Shown in pieces: positions 11,100 through 23,486 of a DNA stretch of 64,000 nucleotides. The stretch lies in contig NKYR01000063.1 in NCBI GenBank assembly GCA_003184365.1, positions 124,001 to 188,000 on the forward strand, read 5' to 3'. A program made the position numbers and the translations under genes. The first letter of the stretch is position 1, and each line of letters starts with the position of its first letter. A model generated the notes under the pieces. That model was not told the DNA's origin. It made no database searches and worked only from the letters and a program-made list of their open reading frames with translations. Origin of the DNA: Evernia prunastri. Taxonomy: Eukaryota; Ascomycota; Lecanoromycetes; Lecanorales; Parmeliaceae.

Positions 11100-11710
11100 T
11101 TGCTGACGTTAGCCTCGATTCAGAAAGAAGATGAAAAAAATAAATTAAAAAAACGACCGCCGCCTGCCGAGGATGGCTACACCGCCGCTGCTGAGCTTTT
11201 GAAGACCTATCAGTCAGCCGTCCGTTCTCTCATGTACGCCATGCTTGGTACCAGCCTTTGCCGTTTCGGTGGTCTCGAGGTATTCTTCCAACCCTACCAC
11301 TGCACATTATTCGATGGTCAAGCGCATCTTCCGCTACCTGCGCGCCACCGTTCACTGACGCCTCCCCTACAAGGGTCCGCTCATAGACCTGGTAAGGTAT
11401 ACCGATTCCGACGGGGCTGGAGACGTCTACATCAATATGTTATTGTCAGCCCTTTATTATCTCAACTTCCTTCTCGGATACTGGCAAAATCCTCCTAAAA
11501 TCGACCTGGTAACAGCGTGCCGATACTCGATTGGTATGGTCCGTTGCACACGTACCGATCCTGGGGAGATTCCCTGGTGTTTGAAACCTCGCAGGGGATC
11601 CAAAGATCCGGTAGAAGGTGCCAAGGTATAAGAAAAGTGGTCACAGAGGAATTCTTTTGGTTCCGCCAAGCTTGCCAGAACGCAAATTGGCTCAAAAGGC
11701 TTGGGACCCG
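11100..11710 (+). mobile_element. Relic of a Ty1/copia retrotransposon (reverse transcriptase/RNase H part)
   Basis: The plus strand encodes, in shifted frames, the conserved end of a copia polyprotein. KTYQSAVRSLMYAMLGT (about 11201-11253) is followed in another frame by SRYSSNPTTAH and KRIFRYLRATVH, then a stop, then KGPLIDLVRYTDSDGAGDV. Further on, NANWLKRL resembles the segment after the RNase H active site. These match the order YQSAVGSLMYA / KRIFRYL / YTDSDWAGD known for copia elements, including a damaged D-S-D-W-A-G-D. Frameshifts and stops show the copy is dead. No long terminal repeats could be delimited. Confidence 0.75.
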
Positions 11711-11830
11711 AAGCCACGCGAACAAAAAAAATATCACCCAGAACCTCTGCTTGCTTAAAGCTATCCCATTCACGTCACTACCACTGTACTTATCCTCGAC
11801 TTCTCCGTTATCATCAATTAGCTACGCATC

Positions 11831-12105
11831 ATGCTGTCATCGATATCCAGCTATTTCTCCGGTTTCAAGGAAAAGCACTACGATGACCGGACCGACTACG
11901 ACAAAGGCATATTGCATGGGATATTGTCAGCCCACGGGTTTCTCTTCGCACTGTGGATGACGTTTGAGCTCTATGGTGCCTATAAGGGTATGCTGTGAGT
12001 TGACGATGCTAGCTTTTAGTTCTTTCCTATCGAGTACTGATGTTAACGCGCTTCTTAGTCGGCCGAAGTACCCGCTGGTCCACAAATCGATCCGGATGAA
12101 TAGAG
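11831..12105 (+). CDS. Possible small membrane protein, two exons (uncertain)
   Basis: An ATG at 11831 opens a 55-codon frame with protein-like content (SGFKEKHYDDRTDYDKGILH, then a likely membrane segment ILSAHGFLFALWMTFELYGA). A GTATGC donor at 11988 and a CTTCTTAG acceptor at 12058 suggest an intron. The phase joins to a short frame ending within about 45 bases. The most protein-like downstream frame (SAEVPAGPQIDPDE then TAG, ending at 12105) is in a different phase, so either the model or the gene is broken. No family is recognised. Confidence 0.3.
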
Positions 12106-13576
12106 ACAGTAAGGTTTTACTGCCGCCGTGGAGGAGGCCGTTCCCCCGTAAGTCGGTGAAGGTCAGTGTCATCTGTGGCAAACTCGCGTGTAGGTTGTTG
12201 CTGGTGGTAACCTAGATTGATCAGAAAGGTACTGTGGATGTTATTACTCCCTTGGGCCTGGAAGCGAATAAGAGGAAAGTGGTGGAAGTGCCTGCGATGC
12301 AGAAGGTTTAGAGAGTGCGTGCTGTGTGAATGTTGTTGTTTAAGGACTATGGTACTTTTGGGGGGTAGGGCGGTCTTGATTCGGAGGAAATATGTGTAAT
12401 TGTGAGGGTGTTTGTGGGACAATGAGAGAATTGTGATATCAGCCATGTTTGTAGAATGGCTCATGATGACTCCCACCATTCAATGTCTTTCAGGTTCGTA
12501 AAGTAATGAACCTTCAGGGGTATCGTAGGAAAACCCCCCCAGCAATTTTATCGAGGAATTGCGGCAGACCTCACAGAGTGAAACCTACTCCTTGCACAGC
12601 AATCAGCACTCCACTCCAGAGTCCCCGATGCAATCTGAAATGAAAAATATTCGAAACAAACAAAGTGCATCAGAGACCCGATTCTAAGCATCGACGGCAA
12701 GCATCAGACGATGCTGCCATGCCTTTTCCGGCTCTTCCTAAAGAAATATATGGGTGTGGTGTCTCATCATGGAGTTTTATCCTTAACATTGAGGGTTGGA
12801 GAGCCTGGGGGAAGGAGAGAGCTACTTACTTGATTCGAGGAGAGAAGAATGCGCGCTGTATGAGCAAAAAGCAATGGTTTCTCGGAGGGGTGATGAAAAT
12901 TGTGAGCAAATTTAGCCGCGGGCGCTTAACCTACGGCGTGTAAATGTTTGGACTCCGATACTGTGAAGTCGTGGACCACCATAAATTATTGCACTCATCG
13001 TTCATCGTAACATTATTCAAAGCGAAAGCGAAAGCGAAAGTTTCTTTACTTGAATTCTAGCTACACGACTAAAGTACCTTCCTACGATTAACCATAACCC
13101 TTTGGTTCGCTCCCTCTCATTAGTGATAGGAGATGAATCTCGTTCATAGCCAGCGGTCGGCACAAATCCATCATATCGTGTATTATGTAGAGCGCTCATT
13201 GCACAGAGTTGCGCCATAAGAAGGGTATCAATTTGAATCCGAATCATCGCTGGGTATCTCGCACGCTAGTAGAAAAGGAAAACATAGGGAATTAAAAGGT
13301 GTCGCGCCGAAATTTCAACAAGAACTTTGACAAATATCTGAGTTTGAAAGACCACATTGACGGATCATAATAAGCCGAGTCCATAGATGTCCATGGGTTC
13401 CGTGTGTACAGAAACTGAGGATTCATGGAATCGGGTCATCGACAAGGGCTACCACTGTTCTCACTGTTGATATGTGGTTCTCGTGGTGGCGAAAATTGTG
13501 GAAACGGGGCGCAGAAGACGTCGAATGGCGAGGTGTTGTGGTCCGCAGCCACTTGAAGTGCCCAATGTGCTGTCAG
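12106..13576. other. Intergenic region with a short microsatellite
   Basis: No supported gene. Small frames at 12217-12399 and 12665-12943 have no recognisable features. A short GCGAAA repeat lies at about 13020-13040. The right part is the 3' flank of the minus-strand MSB1 gene. Confidence 0.35.
13020..13040. repeat. GCGAAA hexanucleotide microsatellite
   Basis: Three to four consecutive copies of the hexamer GCGAAA are seen directly, between genes. Confidence 0.8.
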
Positions 13577-16500
13577 CTACTCCACTGGCCGAGCCGACTC
13601 AGACTGCATGTTCCCCGTCAACTCCGCCACTCTCGCTTTGATTCGTGCAACTCGGGATTCAATGGCTATCCGTCGTCAGCACCGGTGCACTGCAATCGAT
13701 GTCAGGGAAGACTTACTCTCCTCCCCACTTTCCTCTCCATCTTCCGTCTTATCTTGGCTTAGTCTTGAATTCTTCTCCTCACTCATCCTCCCCGCTCTTT
13801 CAGCCGCGTTCTTCCGTATTTGCGCCCAGCGGTCAGTCTGCGCGACATGTTGTGGCACTGGCATCGACATCGGCATCGGCGACGAAGGCGGGCGGTCTTC
13901 TGAGGATACCGAAGGCTCATACTCGCCACGTCCAAGTGGCGGCGGATAGTGCGCGCCTGTATCAGGTGTAGTAAGTCGAGATGGGCCGTCGGTGGAGTCT
14001 TCCGGTACGAAAGATGCTCGTGGGGAGTTATGAATGTCATCAGCAGGCACGAAAGCCGGCTGATCCAGGGGACCTTGATCGAAAGCGTGAAATCCTCGAT
14101 CGGTGGCATGCTCTCCGTTGCTATCGACATGACTAAGGCTGGCTTGAGATTTATAGGTATCCTTGAACGGCGCCGGCGGCAGTTGGACCGGCTCTTCTGT
14201 ATCCGCAATAGGCGGTGAGGTCGGCACGGGGCCGCTTGGCATCTTCTTCCTTCCAATACCAGAGAAGCGACGGCTGAGTGAAGTTGAAGAGCCAGACGCA
14301 ACATAGTTTGGTCTCATCTGAGGGCCAACATACGCAGCGCGAGCAGCAGCAACGGCAGTGCTATCGGCAGGCGGTGGCGTGGCAGGTAAGTTCGGTCCCT
14401 TCTTTTTGCCGAAGATGCCCTTGAGACCTTGCTGTTTCTTATTACTTTTAACGCCATTTCTACTCTCTGGTGATCCCACAGGCGTCAACCCGTTAGGGTG
14501 AGAACCATTGACTGTCCGTGTTGGCTCAATTTCTTTGACCTGTACGGGAAGTAGAGACTTTTCACTAGGTTTTATAGGAGTAGCAGCAGGCAAAGGTACT
14601 TTTGCGGCATCAGCTGCCACTGCATTGGCAGGCCTTACTTCAGGTTCAATCGGCAACGGCGCTGAAGGCATCTGGTCTGCTATAGGTAAAGGCGCTGGCG
14701 GAGCAGGTACAGGTGGCGGAGCACTACTTGGCGCTTGCATCGTTGTTTCACCTGGCGTCGCAGCCGGTAGCGGCGGAAGCCTCCTGTCTGTATCGATTCC
14801 AGAGTCCGATCTAGGAAGCTCTTTGGACTGTTCCTGTTTATTTGGAAATCCATAATCAGGTTTTGGCGCTTCCTTAGCCTTTGGTGGTAGCGGCATCACA
14901 GATGTGTCTTTGTCGACAGTATTATCACCAGAGACACCGAGATCTGTCGCGGAGCCCTTACCAGCAAAGTTGTTCCCTAAATACGCAGCGCGGATTGCCT
15001 TCTTGTCATAGGTGTTAGCCCACTTCAATGCAGGCCCGGCTTCGCTCATGATAACAGGCTGTAAGGTGAAGACACTGTTTGTTTTGGTCGAAGCTCCATC
15101 GCCGTGTCGACCTCTGCGAGAATTTAAATCAACTGGATCATGACCAGCTTCTTGCTGCTTTTGCTTTTGCTGCAAAACCGCAGCAGCAGCCTGTATTCTC
15201 GCATGCTGATCAGGTCCAATATTAGTCTTGATCATTGGTGGTGATTGGTTGCTCCGTTGGAAAGGATCCATTATCGGTGTAGGGGTCTTCCTTCCCACTG
15301 TCTTCGTCCTCGACATGGTCCTCATCTTGCCAAACGTAAAGCGACCTTTCTTTTCGGCAATATAGGCCCCTGCCTCTGGTTCAGGAGCGGCGCCTTTGAC
15401 CATTTCCTCAATGATCAGCCAGGAACCTCCGCTAATACTGGTCTCGATCAAAGCACATCTCCCAAAGACCGACTTTCGTGCCGTTGTCTCTTCGCCCGCA
15501 AGGCTCGTAATCCAGACCCACCAAAAGGCATCGTCCAGATCTATGGCGTTGATACTTGCAAGCTCACCTGGCTCAAGTTCATGTGGGGCAGGCTTGTGCG
15601 ATTGGGAGCTTTTTGCTCTTCCACCTAGGTCAATTGGTGGTAGGATTTTGTCCGAGGGAAGGAACAACGGAGCCTGTGCTGGACTGGTGGATTCTTCAAC
15701 GAATCCAGATGAAAGGAAGTCAGCCCATGAAGGAGTAGTAGGTCGCCCAAAATCGTTGCTCCTGGACTGTGGCGCGGACCTGATGGCGTATTGTTTTCTC
15801 TGTTTTTTGCCAAAAGCAGAATCTGGCTCGTCGTCATCATCGTGTTCTCCAAGCGAGGTAAATCCAATGTCCTCAAATCGTGACCAGGATGCATCGCCGA
15901 GACTGGTTGATGCTTTTGTGGTTGACACGGCTGACTGATTAGCCGAAGAAATGCTCTTCAACACGCGCTGACACTCGTCGGTCAAAGCTTGCACAGGATC
16001 TTCGAAGTCCGAGAATTGTTGTAAAACCTGATCGTCGTCTCGGTATTCGAAATGCTTAGCGCGACGCAGCAAAGCAAAGGGAGTTGGTGAGACAGAGTTG
16101 ACGACCATGACCACCTTTGATGTAGCTTCGAACGGCGGGTATGCTGGTGGATACTGGGTCTCTCGTACCAGGGTCTGCAAAGAAATTGGTAATGTCGATA
16201 TCCCGTTGAAACCCCGAACCGAGTCGGGAGAGAGGGAACGCAAGTACGCGAAAAACAAATGGCTCGCAGCATCAGCGGCACTGCTTCTTCATCAGCATGA
16301 GGCAAATAGAATAAGGGTTTCACACAGACCGTGACCAAGACTTGTAGCCTCCATCGAAACCGCTGCCTGTATCTACCTGTTCGAAAGCCCACCAGCCGGC
16401 TAGTCTTGAGAGCTTTCGACCACCCATGCCATTCGTCTTACCGTGTGCCGCTATTGCAGCCATGAGGTCGAAGAAATCGAATATGATCTTTGATCGTGCG

Positions 16501-17302
16501 TCGGACTCAACGCTGAGAGGGATGAAGGTAGCGAAGGCATCCCGAGCCATGTCAGAATCTTGCTCTCCAACCTTGAACAGCTCGTACGCATCCCATGTTA
16601 CCACTCCACCGGCTAGTCTGCCCCAACACCATTTCAAGACACTGCTGAGGACCTTTGTTCCAGTCAGCGATCTTTCTTCAAGCTACCAAACCGAGGCAAA
16701 ACATCCGAGTAATGAGACGCATCGTTGGGGTTGGCTTCCAAGAGTCTTCTGCTACCCAAATGTGTCTTGCAACTCGCAAAGTGGTCTGCAATCAGTCCTC
16801 GCCCAAAGGAAAAATCCACGCAATGAGACGGCGCGAAGGGCCTATGGAATAGATCCTTGCTCCCAGTACATGTTACGCCACCCGTCAAGTGGGCGAGAGT
16901 CGGAATAGGCAGCTCCAAGCTGGTACATACCATTGGTTCCGTTAACATCAACTCTTGCTCCAAGCGCTCTCCTTTTAAGTCGGTCCCCTTCTCCATGCTA
17001 AAGAAATTCCGGATGAATGTGCGTGCGGCGCTGGGATCCGAGGCCGGTCTGAAGGGCAAGAGGAGGAAAGGCATGTCCAAGGCCCTTGATTTCATCTCAT
17101 TTGTGCACACTCTCAACAGTTCCTGTATCTCTTCCGGCTCCACGTCCTTTCGTGTCCAAGCATCCCCCTCCCAGAGTGGCTTTGGCGGTGGGGCAGGAAC
17201 GACGACGCCATTTGTGTAGGCATTAGCCTTCTTCTTTGACCTGGGCGAGATGACTCCACCCCCCTCTTTATCCTTGCTCCGGAGTTTGGAAAAGAATCCC
17301 AT
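13577..17302 (-). CDS. MSB1: Msb1/Mug8-family morphogenesis protein
   Basis: Four minus-strand exons (16931-17302, 16330-16652, 13717-16280, 13577-13665) join in frame into 1115 residues. The first ~430 residues carry the Msb1/Mug8 domain, with landmarks RTFIRNFFSMEKG, LMLTEPMVL, KWCWGRLAGGVVTWDAYELF, FIPLSVESDARSKIIFDFFD, GRKLSRLAGWWAFE and HLFFAYLRSLSPDS. The domain has a RhoGAP-like fold and, in yeast, supports bud emergence through Cdc42/Rho1 and Pkc1 signalling. The rest is long, disordered and rich in P, S and K. It ends in a conserved helical tail, DRWAQIRKNAAERA, completed by a small last exon (IESRVARIKARVAELTG). The donor of the second intron is GTCTGT, which is unusual. Residue identity across the joins supports the model. 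Confidence 0.9.
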
Positions 17303-18872
17303 ATTGAATCTTGATTGCGTGCGGGGGGTTATGCGCGAGGTTGGCTATCGCTCATGGGCATAGTGTCGTGGAAGTCATGGGTGAGACGAGTATGTGTGCC
17401 CCCAGGATCTATTTCCGTGTGAAGGCGGACGGATGGACGCCACAATCAGCGGGTTGAGGGGCCGGCGCGTGGTGGGATTGATTTGGTGGAGAGGGAGAGA
17501 AGTAATTGTAGGAATTGAAGCTTGATTGTATGTCTAGGGGCTGGGTGTGGAGGTGGTGGTGTGGTGGACGTTATGCTTATGTTGGGGAGGCTTTGGAAGG
17601 GATATACTCTAGGAAGTGGCAAGTGCAGTGTAATTCAATGCAATTCAGTGGGTTGGAAAGGAAATGACCATGCCGGTGGCTTTTACAAATAATAAAATAA
17701 GTTATAATAATGATAATGATAATAATAATCAATCAAATAAGTAAACGGATTATTTCATGAATTGATTTCATGAATTTCAGGGGCAGCATTAATGTCTACT
17801 ACCTAGTGGCCTACCTACTTTACATTACTGACGATTGGAAGACCGGCCAATATGCCCCAAAGAGTCTCAGATAAACGCGTTAATCTGCCGGGTCGTGCCA
17901 ATTAAAATTCCATCCAGCTTCATCGGACGCTAGGACCCCCTCCTCAGACCCGTTTCCCTTGGCATTGTAGAGTATTTGTAGAGTATTTGTAGAGTACTGT
18001 AGAGTACTACAGGACCACTTTTCCATCCCTCTCGGTCACTCTCATGTATCAATATCTAGTGACCGGTCAAGTCCAACAAACGCTTATCCGACGGTACACG
18101 TGTTTCTTGAAGCTACTATCAAAGTATCCAATTCCCTTTTTTCCCTTTTTCCCTCTTTCTTTCCCCCACCAAAAGCTAATCACGCTAACCATGCTACCCA
18201 TGCTAACCCAAGCTAAGCTAAAGGTAAGCAAAGCCAATCGACCTGAAAGCCACTTGGCTAAGCATCATGGCCCATGGGCCTTCCCGCAATATCTGCAGCC
18301 AACCGATTTCATTTTTCAGGCTTACGGGTCCCAGCGCTTCGTCTTGGGGGGCTCGGGGGGGGGCCTACCTATCTACGTATCAATAATCCGTACCTTGTAA
18401 CCTTACGCCTCTGAGGCTCTTCACTGGCCTTGCGAAAAGTGGGATGTTCGCTTCGATAAAGCCAAAGACCCCACGATGGCTTCTTCAATCAAGGGAATCA
18501 CACCTTCTCTGAAGCATGGAGTCCCCGCCATTCGTCGAATCTAAAAGACCCTTGGGATCTTCGCAAGTTTTACATATGTAACCCACGTAGCCTACGTGTG
18601 TATAATGTATATCTAAGGCATGATATCTTGGGATTGGAATGGTAAACTCCGAGCTACTCCAAAGGCCAATCGCTTTCCCTCCTTCACGGTAGAGCTTATC
18701 CACTCGTGATGTCATTCACCAGGTCATTTCTTGTTTCTCTGCAATCCCGTACTTGAATTTCCGTTGCTCCTCAATACTCACCGGATACTCCTACCCGTCT
18801 GCGTCTCTCACGCGCCCAAATCTTGCATAGCTTATTAAGTTAAACCCCGTGTTTCAGGATTCTCCGTGCAGG
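17303..18872. other. Large intergenic region between MSB1 and the DUF3140 gene
   Basis: No gene is seen. It contains an AT-rich, AAT/ATA-repetitive stretch at about 17690-17745, a GTAGAGTA repeat at 17967-18010 and repeated GCTAA/CATGCTA words at about 18174-18225. It is upstream of MSB1 on the left and of the gene at 18873 on the right. Confidence 0.4.
17967..18010. repeat. Short tandem repeat GTAGAGTATTT / GTAGAGTACT
   Basis: Four consecutive variants of an 11-base word starting GTAGAGTA are read directly. Similar GTAGAGTA words recur at 62133-62166. Confidence 0.75.
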
Positions 18873-19481
18873 ATGGTGAAAGACAATGAGACTGTCATTG
18901 AGCACGCTCTCTTCGATCCCGAAAATGATGCCACGCCGACTCCAATCAGGGAGTTCAATGAACTTGTCAACATGACGGCCAAGGAGCTAGAAGAATGGTT
19001 GAGGCAGGAACAGTCGGAAAGCTCGGGCTGGGACAAGGGAGATGGATCTAGTGAGACCACTGGTCATGAAAGGTAAGCCGGAGCACAAGGTTTAAGACTG
19101 ACCATGTGATCTCACCAGAACTGGCAGCGGCCGCAAGATCATCGAGATTTTGAATAAGAATCCCAAGAAAGATCCCTCGGGGTATGACGAGGTTGACCTT
19201 ACCCATATGCGAAAAGTAGTGAGCTACTGCAAACGCCACCTTGCGCAGGAGGAGATAGCAAAACAAGACACCAGTAGCAAGAGCTACAAGTCTTTGAAGA
19301 ATTGTACGTGCACTTCGGAGCTGCGCTCTCTCCCATCGATACCGGAGCCTCTATCACAAGATATGTATGGGGAGTAGAGAGCTCTGTACTCTCATTCGTG
19401 TCATGCAAGTGAGGTTTTGCTATGATAGATTACTACTAATCCGCAGTTTATGTAGGGGGTCACGATGCGCAGAAGTCATAG
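18873..19481 (+). CDS. DUF3140-family protein
   Basis: Three exons (18873-19072, 19119-19303, 19456-19481) join in frame into 136 residues. The core matches DUF3140, a small helical family found in bacteria and fungi whose function is unknown. Landmarks are FNELVNMTAKELEEWLRQEQ, SGRKIIEILNKNP, DLTHMRKVVSYCKRHLAQEE, KSYKSLKN and, across the last splice join, WGHDAQKS. The tiny last exon supplies this conserved end and shows why the unspliced frame looks wrong. The ATG at 18873 is preferred over the one at 18849 because the extra eight residues look unconserved; this is not certain. Confidence 0.8.
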
Positions 19482-20684
19482 CTGCAAGTTGGAGCCTGCA
19501 CGTTATGGTAGTTCAAGCCCGTCGACGAGGCATAAGGTAGTAGTATATACGGGAGAGGGACCCAACTGTTTCACACAAATTTGTAAATGCAACCTCGTGA
19601 CCGTAACTATTCGCCCGCCTTGTGCCATGTGTTTGAGGATTGCATTCAATTTTCCCGTAGTAATCGCGGTCTTGACACCTGTAATTCTGATTGGGATTTA
19701 ATCAATAACTCATCAATGCCTTCGACGGCTTGAGATCCTTCAGAGAATAATGATACCTTAAACGTGGTAAACTGGAAATAGGTAGCTAGCGTCCGCCAAC
19801 CTTGAAAAGAGCCGCATCCGATATCCATGTCTTCAAATCCCCCCTCTCTCCCGTCCGTGAAAGACCTGATGCTACTGTATCTATCGTACCTTGCCCTAGT
19901 GCGAGATATGTAGCTTATTTAGGGATCATGAAGCTTCACTGCCCGCAACTTCTACGAATAGCACAAGGTTGGTGGTCGGCATCTCGAATGCAATTCTGCT
20001 TGAAGACTGGGGCTACTCTACACAGCAAAGAGGAGTGACATTCGGGTGGATTCTTGAGACTGCCGAGCCGAAGCTCTGAGATGAGCGCTTTGTTTGAATG
20101 GAAGTGAAAGTGCTGGAAGTGATCCAAAAGTCCAAAAGCCAGAGGCGATAGTGATCAAGGCTATGCCTGAAGGAGTGAATTAGCCATCCTTTTCATATCT
20201 CAGGGAGCGTAACGAGCGCTCTGATTGGATTGAAATCGTGAGATCAAGGAGGTATATCCCTGCCGCTGGCTGTTTGTAGAGCTATTAATACCATTTTCTA
20301 CGGGAAAGGCTAAGCGTCAAACATTGCCAAGGAACGCTACGGAGTAAAAGAGGTGACTTTCGAGGCCCTCTCTTCTGGCGTTTCTGCTGTCTTTTATAAT
20401 TAGAACAGGCACGTCAAAAAACAACCTTCGGTAAATCCTAGAGCTCTCATCATATATGCTCATTGCTGGCTGCTCTGCAAAACCACTTCCCATATCAAAA
20501 GACAATCTCTTCTCCTTTGCAACCGCTGATTCGGAACTGATCGCTCTTTGAGCCACCTACTACGGAGTACTCGAACACACAACTCTTACCTCCCAATCTG
20601 CGACATCCTCGAGTCAACCATCCATCACTTCCTCCAAACCCCACTACTGTCCGTGGGGTCCTATCAGTCGCCACAACCGCTAAC
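19482..20684. other. Intergenic, promoter and leader of the MADS-box gene
   Basis: No gene is seen; frames such as 19465-19701 are shadows. The final ~200 bases before 20685 are C/T-rich, as expected for a fungal leader. Confidence 0.4.
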
Positions 20685-22542
20685 ATGGGGAGACGGAAGA
20701 TCGAGATCAAGGCGATCAAGGACGACAGGAATCGTTCTGTGTAAGTCAATGGCCTATTTTCACTGCGCGCGCTACTCACGGGCTTGGCTTCGTCAACAAC
20801 CCACAGCCTGTTTGCATTTCCTTCTACATGACATCGTAAAGCTGGATCGTTTGAGTCTCATTAAGGAAATATGCTGACTGCTACACTCAGTACTTTCCTT
20901 AAGCGCAAAGGCGGCTTGTTCAAGAAGGCTCACGAGCTTTCAGTCCTTTGCTCCGTCGATGTCGCCGTCATTATCTTTGGCCACAACAAGAAGCTATACG
21001 AGTACTCTTCTGGCGATATAAATGAAACAATCGAGAGGTTTCACTACGTAAGTGCCAACATTTCCGTCCTGGTCTCGATGCTAATGATTCTTACAGTATG
21101 GTGGCGCACATGAACATAAGGGCCCCGGGGACTTCAACGGCGGGGGCATGGACGATGATGACGATGATGAGATGGGTACACCGCCGCTAGAAGATCCAAT
21201 GCCGCGAGAACACAGCCTCCCTCCACATCTCCAAAACGCAACGAGCTATATGAGAAACGCATCTCCTCCAGTCCAAGTTGTCCAAAATGGCGCTCCATAC
21301 CAAAGACAGCATACGCCTCAAGCTCAGATGATTTCACGACCGGGATCAAGAAATAGTGTTCCCAATGTACGCCGCATGAGTGGAAATCTTGGACCAGGGC
21401 CCTCCCATCTCCAACAAGTCAGCCAAGCCCCTCAAGCCGCCAATGGCTATGCCTACCCGCGACAGACTCCGTCAGTGTACAACACTCAAGCGGCCCAAGG
21501 CATGCCGATCGCATCTCATCACCCTCAACAGCAAACGCAACAACCCCAGTATTACGGTCAACTTCAACAAGCAGCTGTCCACCATCCTCAAGTGCAACAG
21601 GCGTATTTACAAGAGCAAAGACGGCAGTCGTTACCGCCCGCATTCCCACAACACGAGCGCCAACAGCAGCAGCAACAGCACATGCCCTCTCCACCTCAAC
21701 CGGAACGCGAGCAGTCTCAAGACGATCAGTCGAACCGACTGCAACAGCCCCAGCCAGCCAAGTCCCGGAGCATTTTTACCCCAATCGACGATAGTCGATC
21801 ACTGTTGGCTCAGCACTGGGGAGGAATCAGCAAGAGTAACACCGAGCCCAAGTCGTCTATCAAGCGCGAAAACGAGACTCAAACAGACACACGAAACCAA
21901 GCCTCAAAGGTAATATCTTCGTCAAAGTCTCAAAGGGAGACTCCAGTCCCCAAACGAACCAATTCGACAGACTTCCCTCCCCCATCACGATCAAGCACTG
22001 CCCAGTCAAATGCGAAGAGACCGAGGCTAAAGGTCCAAATACCCGAGGAGCAATCAGATGCCGACAGTGCTACGGCTTCTTCACCTCGTCAGTCTGCGGT
22101 TACTACTAGTGACACCCCAGCAAAAAGCACCGAAGCCAGCCATTCTTCCGGTACCGGTGTCGTCTTACCCCCTCCATCGCCAAGTGCGAGCGCCATATTG
22201 AGTGCAGGAGCATCCGGTCCACCTAATCCCTTTGCTCGGCCACATCCACCCGGAGGACCTTCACAAGGTCAATCATACAGTAGTAACAACAATAATATTG
22301 AGACACCAATATCGGCACTACCATCAAGATTCGTCTCGGACGCCCTGCTCCCCTCACCCTCATCGTTCTACCCCGAATGGAATTTTGGCCGTTCGGGAGG
22401 CGACAGCAACCTTCTTCCCAGTCCGCTGAACCTCCAAACGCCAATCATGGGTGGATCAAATTTCAGGGACGACGATGGAGACCGGAAGAGGAAGAGTCCA
22501 GATCAGGAGGGTCAGGAGGCGGCCAAAAGGGTCAAAACGTGA
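20685..22542 (+). CDS. rlmA: MEF2-type MADS-box transcription factor, Rlm1/RlmA-like
   Basis: Three exons (20685-20740, 20891-21047, 21097-22542) join in frame into 552 residues. Residues 1-60 form the MADS domain: MGRRKIEIKAIKDDRNRSV, then TFLKRKGGLFKKAHELSVLC and DVAVIIFGHNKKLYEYSSGD. This is the MEF2-like class, which includes Rlm1 of yeast and RlmA of Aspergillus. In those fungi the protein is the MAP-kinase-activated factor at the end of the cell wall integrity pathway. The remainder is Gln/Pro/Ser-rich (long HPQQQTQQPQ-type runs near 130-190), with a basic PKRTN/AKRPRLK segment and a C-terminal KRKSPDQEG. Ser/Thr-Pro sites are frequent, as expected for a MAPK target. The first intron falls within the MADS domain. 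Confidence 0.93.
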
Positions 22543-23486
22543 CAGAAGACCAGCGTTCTTGAAAAAGACACGCTGAAGTATTAGTTGGGTACGAAAGGAT
22601 TGCACATACTGGTATGTTTTTGTATGACGTTACGTGAACCGAACGTTGGGATACCCAGATATCTTCACACTCGCTTTGGCGGTTTCTGGTTGAGCATACA
22701 TGCGTTACTGTCTTTCCAAACAGCTAGCTACTTTGTACATGTCGCCTTCATTACAGGCCCCCCTCTAGTGTGTCAGTCTCGAGATGATACTACATGAGAA
22801 GATTGATTTTCATCTGGGGATTGATTGTTCCTCTCACCCGGCTAATATTGTGTAGAAGCAGATGTCGTGATCGTCATATGCCCCAAGACCCCTACATAGT
22901 TGTAGTAGTAGTACGTATCAGTATATTAATTTTAATATTCTTCGTCAAGCTTTAAAGCTACCATACTCTATGACGAATGTATTACCTGGATTCCGTAACT
23001 TACCGTACTGTACCCTTTGTATGGCCGTTGAAAGAAAAAAGAAAGAAAAAAAGAATTGGGGGAGCGTTGCGCTAGTGATGACAAGGAGACCCTCAGACAA
23101 GTAAGGTAAGCAATTTTGGTTAGATTACCAGACAAGCTTTTGAGATCCGAGCAAGATCGATGACTCGCATCGTCATTATTGATGGTTGGTTATTCCTTCA
23201 CCACTTTATTATTATTGGTAGTCTTGGCAGGGCAGTCGGCACTCGCCTCGTGGGGCGGGGCGCTGGACTTTTCGGCTTTAGCAAATACCGAAAACCCAAA
23301 AAATTTCCTATATTGTTGTTGCGATTTGCCTCCATCTTACCCTCAAATGTCCCCCTTTACCACTCGGAATTCGCTTTCGCATCCCTTCTGAGTCACTGGT
23401 CCCGCAGCATATAAACAGCGACGCTATACCCACACCTTGCACGCCGCATTCCCCCCATTGTTGAACTTGTGACAGTTCCCTTTGTC
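22543..23486. other. Intergenic region
   Basis: No gene is supported. A purine-rich GAAAGAAAAAA tract lies at about 23030-23055. The right part is the promoter of the transporter gene, with frames at 23160-23414 that have no motif. Confidence 0.35.
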
